Assembly (NCBI GenBank): GCA_963846635.1
Contig: CAWJXM010000041.1
Location: 1 to 64,000, forward strand
DNA: 64,000 nt
Direction: 5' to 3'
Origin: AP-15 sp963846635
GTDB lineage: Bacteria > Pseudomonadota > Alphaproteobacteria > ATCC43930 > CGMCC-115725
The notes under the pieces are model-generated. The model was given only the letters and a program-made list of their open reading frames with translations, searched no databases and was not told the origin of the DNA. A program made the position numbers and the translations under genes. Below, piece by piece: positions 61,960 through 64,000 of the stretch. Position 1 is the stretch's first letter. Each line of letters starts with the position of its first letter.

Positions 61960-63105
61960 TCAATCAGGGACGGTCAACCGCACCACGTCAAAATTGTACA
62001 CGCGGGCGGTGTTGCCGCCGGCGATCTTGGCCTGTTCCTCGTCCGGCACCCCGGCCAGGATCTCCGCCAGGATCTTCCGCGATTGGGGAAACGTCGACTC
62101 GCTGTGCGGGTAGTCCGAGCCCCACATCATGTTGTCGACGCCGATGACGTCGCGCAGGCGAATGCCGATGGCGTCCTCCTGGAAGCTTAAGACGACGTTG
62201 CGGCGGAAGAAGTCGCTCGGGAGCATGCCGTTCTTGAACCGGTAAATCGCCTCGCCGTGGCGCTCGCGGTAGGTGTAGTCCATCGTCGAGAGCAGGTGGG
62301 GCGCCCAGGCCAACTCGAACTCGACGATGGCCAGAGTGAAGCGGGGATGACGCTCGAAGACGCCGGAGAAGATCAGATCGCACAGCGACAGCGCCGGATA
62401 GAACGCCTTTGTCGCGCGGCTGCTGGCGTCGCGCAGCGTCTTGTCGCCGGCCCCGCGGATCCTGCCCTGCCGTCGCGTCGCCGTGTGCAGGCTCAGTGGC
62501 AGGTCCAGCGCTGCGGCGGCGGCCCAGAACGGCTCGTATTCGGATAGGTCGTAACGCCGGTGCTCGAGCGGATACTCGGTGATCATCGCGCCGGCGAGGC
62601 CCAGGTGGGCGGCGCGCTCCAGCTCCTTGATCCCGTCCTGGACATCGTCGAGGTTGATCATCGCGATGCCCTTCAATCGGGCGGGATCGGTATGGCAGAA
62701 CTCGGCGAGCCAGTCGTTGTAGGTGCGAAAGATGGCGGACATCAGCGGCGGGTCCGCCACCTTGAAGTAAAAGAGCCCTTGGCTCGGATAGAGGACTTCA
62801 CCCGCCACCCCGTCGAGCGCCATGTCCTTGAGGTGTTGCTCGGGGTCGTAGCCGCCGCGGCGCACGTCTTCGAAGCGCCCCTCTGCGGAGATGGTCTCGG
62901 GCGTCTCGAACCGGACGCCGGTATTCGAGATGAGGCCGATGCCGGAGAGGATCTGATCCCTCTCGACCACGATCTGGTCGGCGCCGTCGATGCGCTCGAT
63001 CCGCGGTGCCCGATCGCGGAACGCCCGATCGATGCGGGTCTGCCACAGATCGGGCGGTTCGAACACGTGAGAGTCGGACGAGAGCACCAGCGGCGGCATC
63101 GGCAT
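61960..63105 (-). CDS. Amidohydrolase-family (ACMSD-like) metal-dependent hydrolase
   Basis: 381 aa from ATG 63105 with AAAGGAG 5 nt upstream; the longer frame to 63261 has no support. Amidohydrolase_2 features: LVLSSDSHVFEPPDLWQTRI, GEVLYPSQGLFYFKVADPPL, FCHTDPARLKGIAMINLDDV, LDLPLSLHTATRRQG and MMWGSDYPHSESTFPQSRKI (catalytic Asp). Probable decarboxylase or hydrolase in an aromatic catabolic route. Confidence 0.9.
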   Translation of the reverse strand: MPMPPLVLSSDSHVFEPPDLWQTRIDRAFRDRAPRIERIDGADQIVVERDQILSGIGLISNTGVRFETPETISAEGRFEDVRRGGYDPEQHLKDMALDGVAGEVLYPSQGLFYFKVADPPLMSAIFRTYNDWLAEFCHTDPARLKGIAMINLDDVQDGIKELERAAHLGLAGAMITEYPLEHRRYDLSEYEPFWAAAAALDLPLSLHTATRRQGRIRGAGDKTLRDASSRATKAFYPALSLCDLIFSGVFERHPRFTLAIVEFELAWAPHLLSTMDYTYRERHGEAIYRFKNGMLPSDFFRRNVVLSFQEDAIGIRLRDVIGVDNMMWGSDYPHSESTFPQSRKILAEILAGVPDEEQAKIAGGNTARVYNFDVVRLTVPD

Positions 63106-63358
63106 CTCCTTTCTCACCTGATCGCGGGCAGCACCTTTGACAGCTGGCCCGCCGCCGTCAAGGTGAACGGGTCGGTCATCCGTGCCTGCCCTCAAGGTCG
63201 GCTCAGGGTCCACCTGGGCTGAGGCTCGTTGCACGCGAACGGCCGCAATCGACATGAACACGCCAACTTGCCCACAATGCTCCGGTTGGGCGCTGACGAC
63301 CGCGTGAACTCGTTGGCCTGCGCCGATGATCGCCGTCGCGGCGAATGGCGCTCGGGGG

Positions 63359-64000
63359 TCAGGCCGCCAGCTTCTCCCGCGCGCTGGCCTTGATCATTGC
63401 AGCACCCTTCTCGGCGATCATGATCGTCGGCGCGTTGGTGTTCGTCGAGCTAACCGCCGGCATCACCGAGGCGTCGATGATCCGCAGCCCCTCAAGCCCG
63501 TGTACCCGGAGCTGGTCATCAACGACCGACATACCGTGATTGCCCATCATGCACGAGCAGCTCGCGTGGTAGACGGTCGAACCGTTCGAGCGTGCGTAAT
63601 CGAGCAACTCGTCGTCGCTCTGCACGCCCGGTCCCGGCACGTTCTCTTCGATGATGTGTGCGGCGAGCACCGGCGCGGCGAACAGACGCCGCAGGAACTT
63701 AAGCCCGCCGACCATCGCGCGCTGATCGGTGTCCTCGGCGAGGTAGCGTGGGTTGATCGCAGGCTGGTCGTGAGGGTCGGGCGTACGCACCAGCACATAG
63801 CCGCGCGACAGCGGCCGCATTTGCCAAGGACCGCCGGTAATTCCCGGCCGATCGTCGAACTTGCGAATGAGGCCTGGTTTGTAGCTCGCCGGCGCAAAGA
63901 CGCATTGCACGTCTGGCGTCGCCGACTCGGGCAGGACCTTGACGGAAGCTGCGCAAAGCGAGGCGCCAAAGGTCATCATGCCCTTACCCTGCACGAGATA
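63359..64000 (-). CDS. GMC-family oxidoreductase, C-terminal part (cut by window end)
   Basis: The visible 213 or so residues match the C-terminal substrate domain of GMC flavoproteins (choline/alcohol dehydrogenases): YVLVRTPDPHDQPAINPRYL, AHIIEENVPGPGVQSDDELL, RSNGSTVYHASCSCMMG (catalytic His), DQLRVHGLEGLRIIDASVMP and VSSTNTNAPTIMIAEKGAAM. The N-terminal FAD domain lies beyond 64000. Confidence 0.9.
   Translation of the reverse strand, partial: YLVQGKGMMTFGASLCAASVKVLPESATPDVQCVFAPASYKPGLIRKFDDRPGITGGPWQMRPLSRGYVLVRTPDPHDQPAINPRYLAEDTDQRAMVGGLKFLRRLFAAPVLAAHIIEENVPGPGVQSDDELLDYARSNGSTVYHASCSCMMGNHGMSVVDDQLRVHGLEGLRIIDASVMPAVSSTNTNAPTIMIAEKGAAMIKASAREKLAA

Noticed and set aside
1..64000. 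CRISPR array
   Set aside because: No set of regularly spaced 25-40 bp repeats with unique spacers; the repeated motifs seen are palindromes, IS ends, leaders and tandem microduplications.

Overview
The window looks like an accessory stretch of a high-GC alphaproteobacterial chromosome or large replicon. The order could be Hyphomicrobiales or Rhodospirillales; I cannot place the genus. The signs are GC-rich codon use, frequent GTG/TTG starts, REP-like palindromes, a phage/plasmid-type DUF932 cluster, and a catabolic gene repertoire (xanthine-dehydrogenase-type molybdenum hydroxylase, TauD/TfdA and CmcJ-type oxygenases, HpcH/HpaI aldolase, GMC oxidoreductase).

1-8.2 kb is an insertion-sequence graveyard. 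It holds a transposase C-terminus, an IS5-type pseudogene, an IS630 element split by an IS4-type element, an IS66-type element, an intact IS1595 transposase and an ISL3 pseudogene. 8.4-12.5 kb has tRNA-Ser(UGA), a one-domain sulfurtransferase, an intact MbcA-like antitoxin/RES toxin pair with a palindromic operator, a DUF3096 membrane peptide, and decayed genes (SRAP, ATP-dependent DNA ligase, a conserved hypothetical). 13.0-18.2 kb is one IS1634-type element opened by an IS110 element and by a second copy of the IS4-type element; both IS4 copies sit inside the same REP-like palindrome.

18.5-29.8 kb is a defence island matching, by domain order, the Mza (MutL/MORC ATPase, Z1, DUF4420, AIPR) system. 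A sigma-70 factor with an N-terminal ankyrin domain precedes the ATPase, Z1 protein, PD-(D/E)XK protein and AIPR protein. A cytosine methyltransferase and a Vsr endonuclease converge from the other strand. The ATPase gene has a one-base frameshift.

29.9-46 kb mixes metabolic genes with further decay: a truncated MDR dehydrogenase, a molybdenum hydroxylase pair, a MetE-like protein, an ISAs1 element carrying an A AAA AAC slippery heptamer, a broken amidase, an MFS exporter, an aldo/keto reductase, a YaiI protein, a frameshifted RecD-like helicase and a frameshifted TauD dioxygenase.

46-55.5 kb is a phage/plasmid-like cluster: an Xre regulator with a hidden small partner gene, a DUF932 protein and several small unknowns. 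Six consecutive genes from 47.56 kb are each preceded by the same kind of two-hairpin leader, with a conserved first-hairpin loop, covarying second-hairpin arms, and a second hairpin whose 3' arm can usually also pair with the Shine-Dalgarno. This is the most unusual signal in the window. The end of the last gene in the array, with its hairpin and terminator, is repeated 3.4 kb away beyond a hybrid sensor kinase. 55.7-64 kb is ordinary catabolic chromosome: a molybdopterin oxidoreductase, a CmcJ-like oxygenase, a methyltransferase, a class I glutamine amidotransferase, an HpcH/HpaI aldolase, an amidohydrolase and a GMC oxidoreductase cut by the window end.
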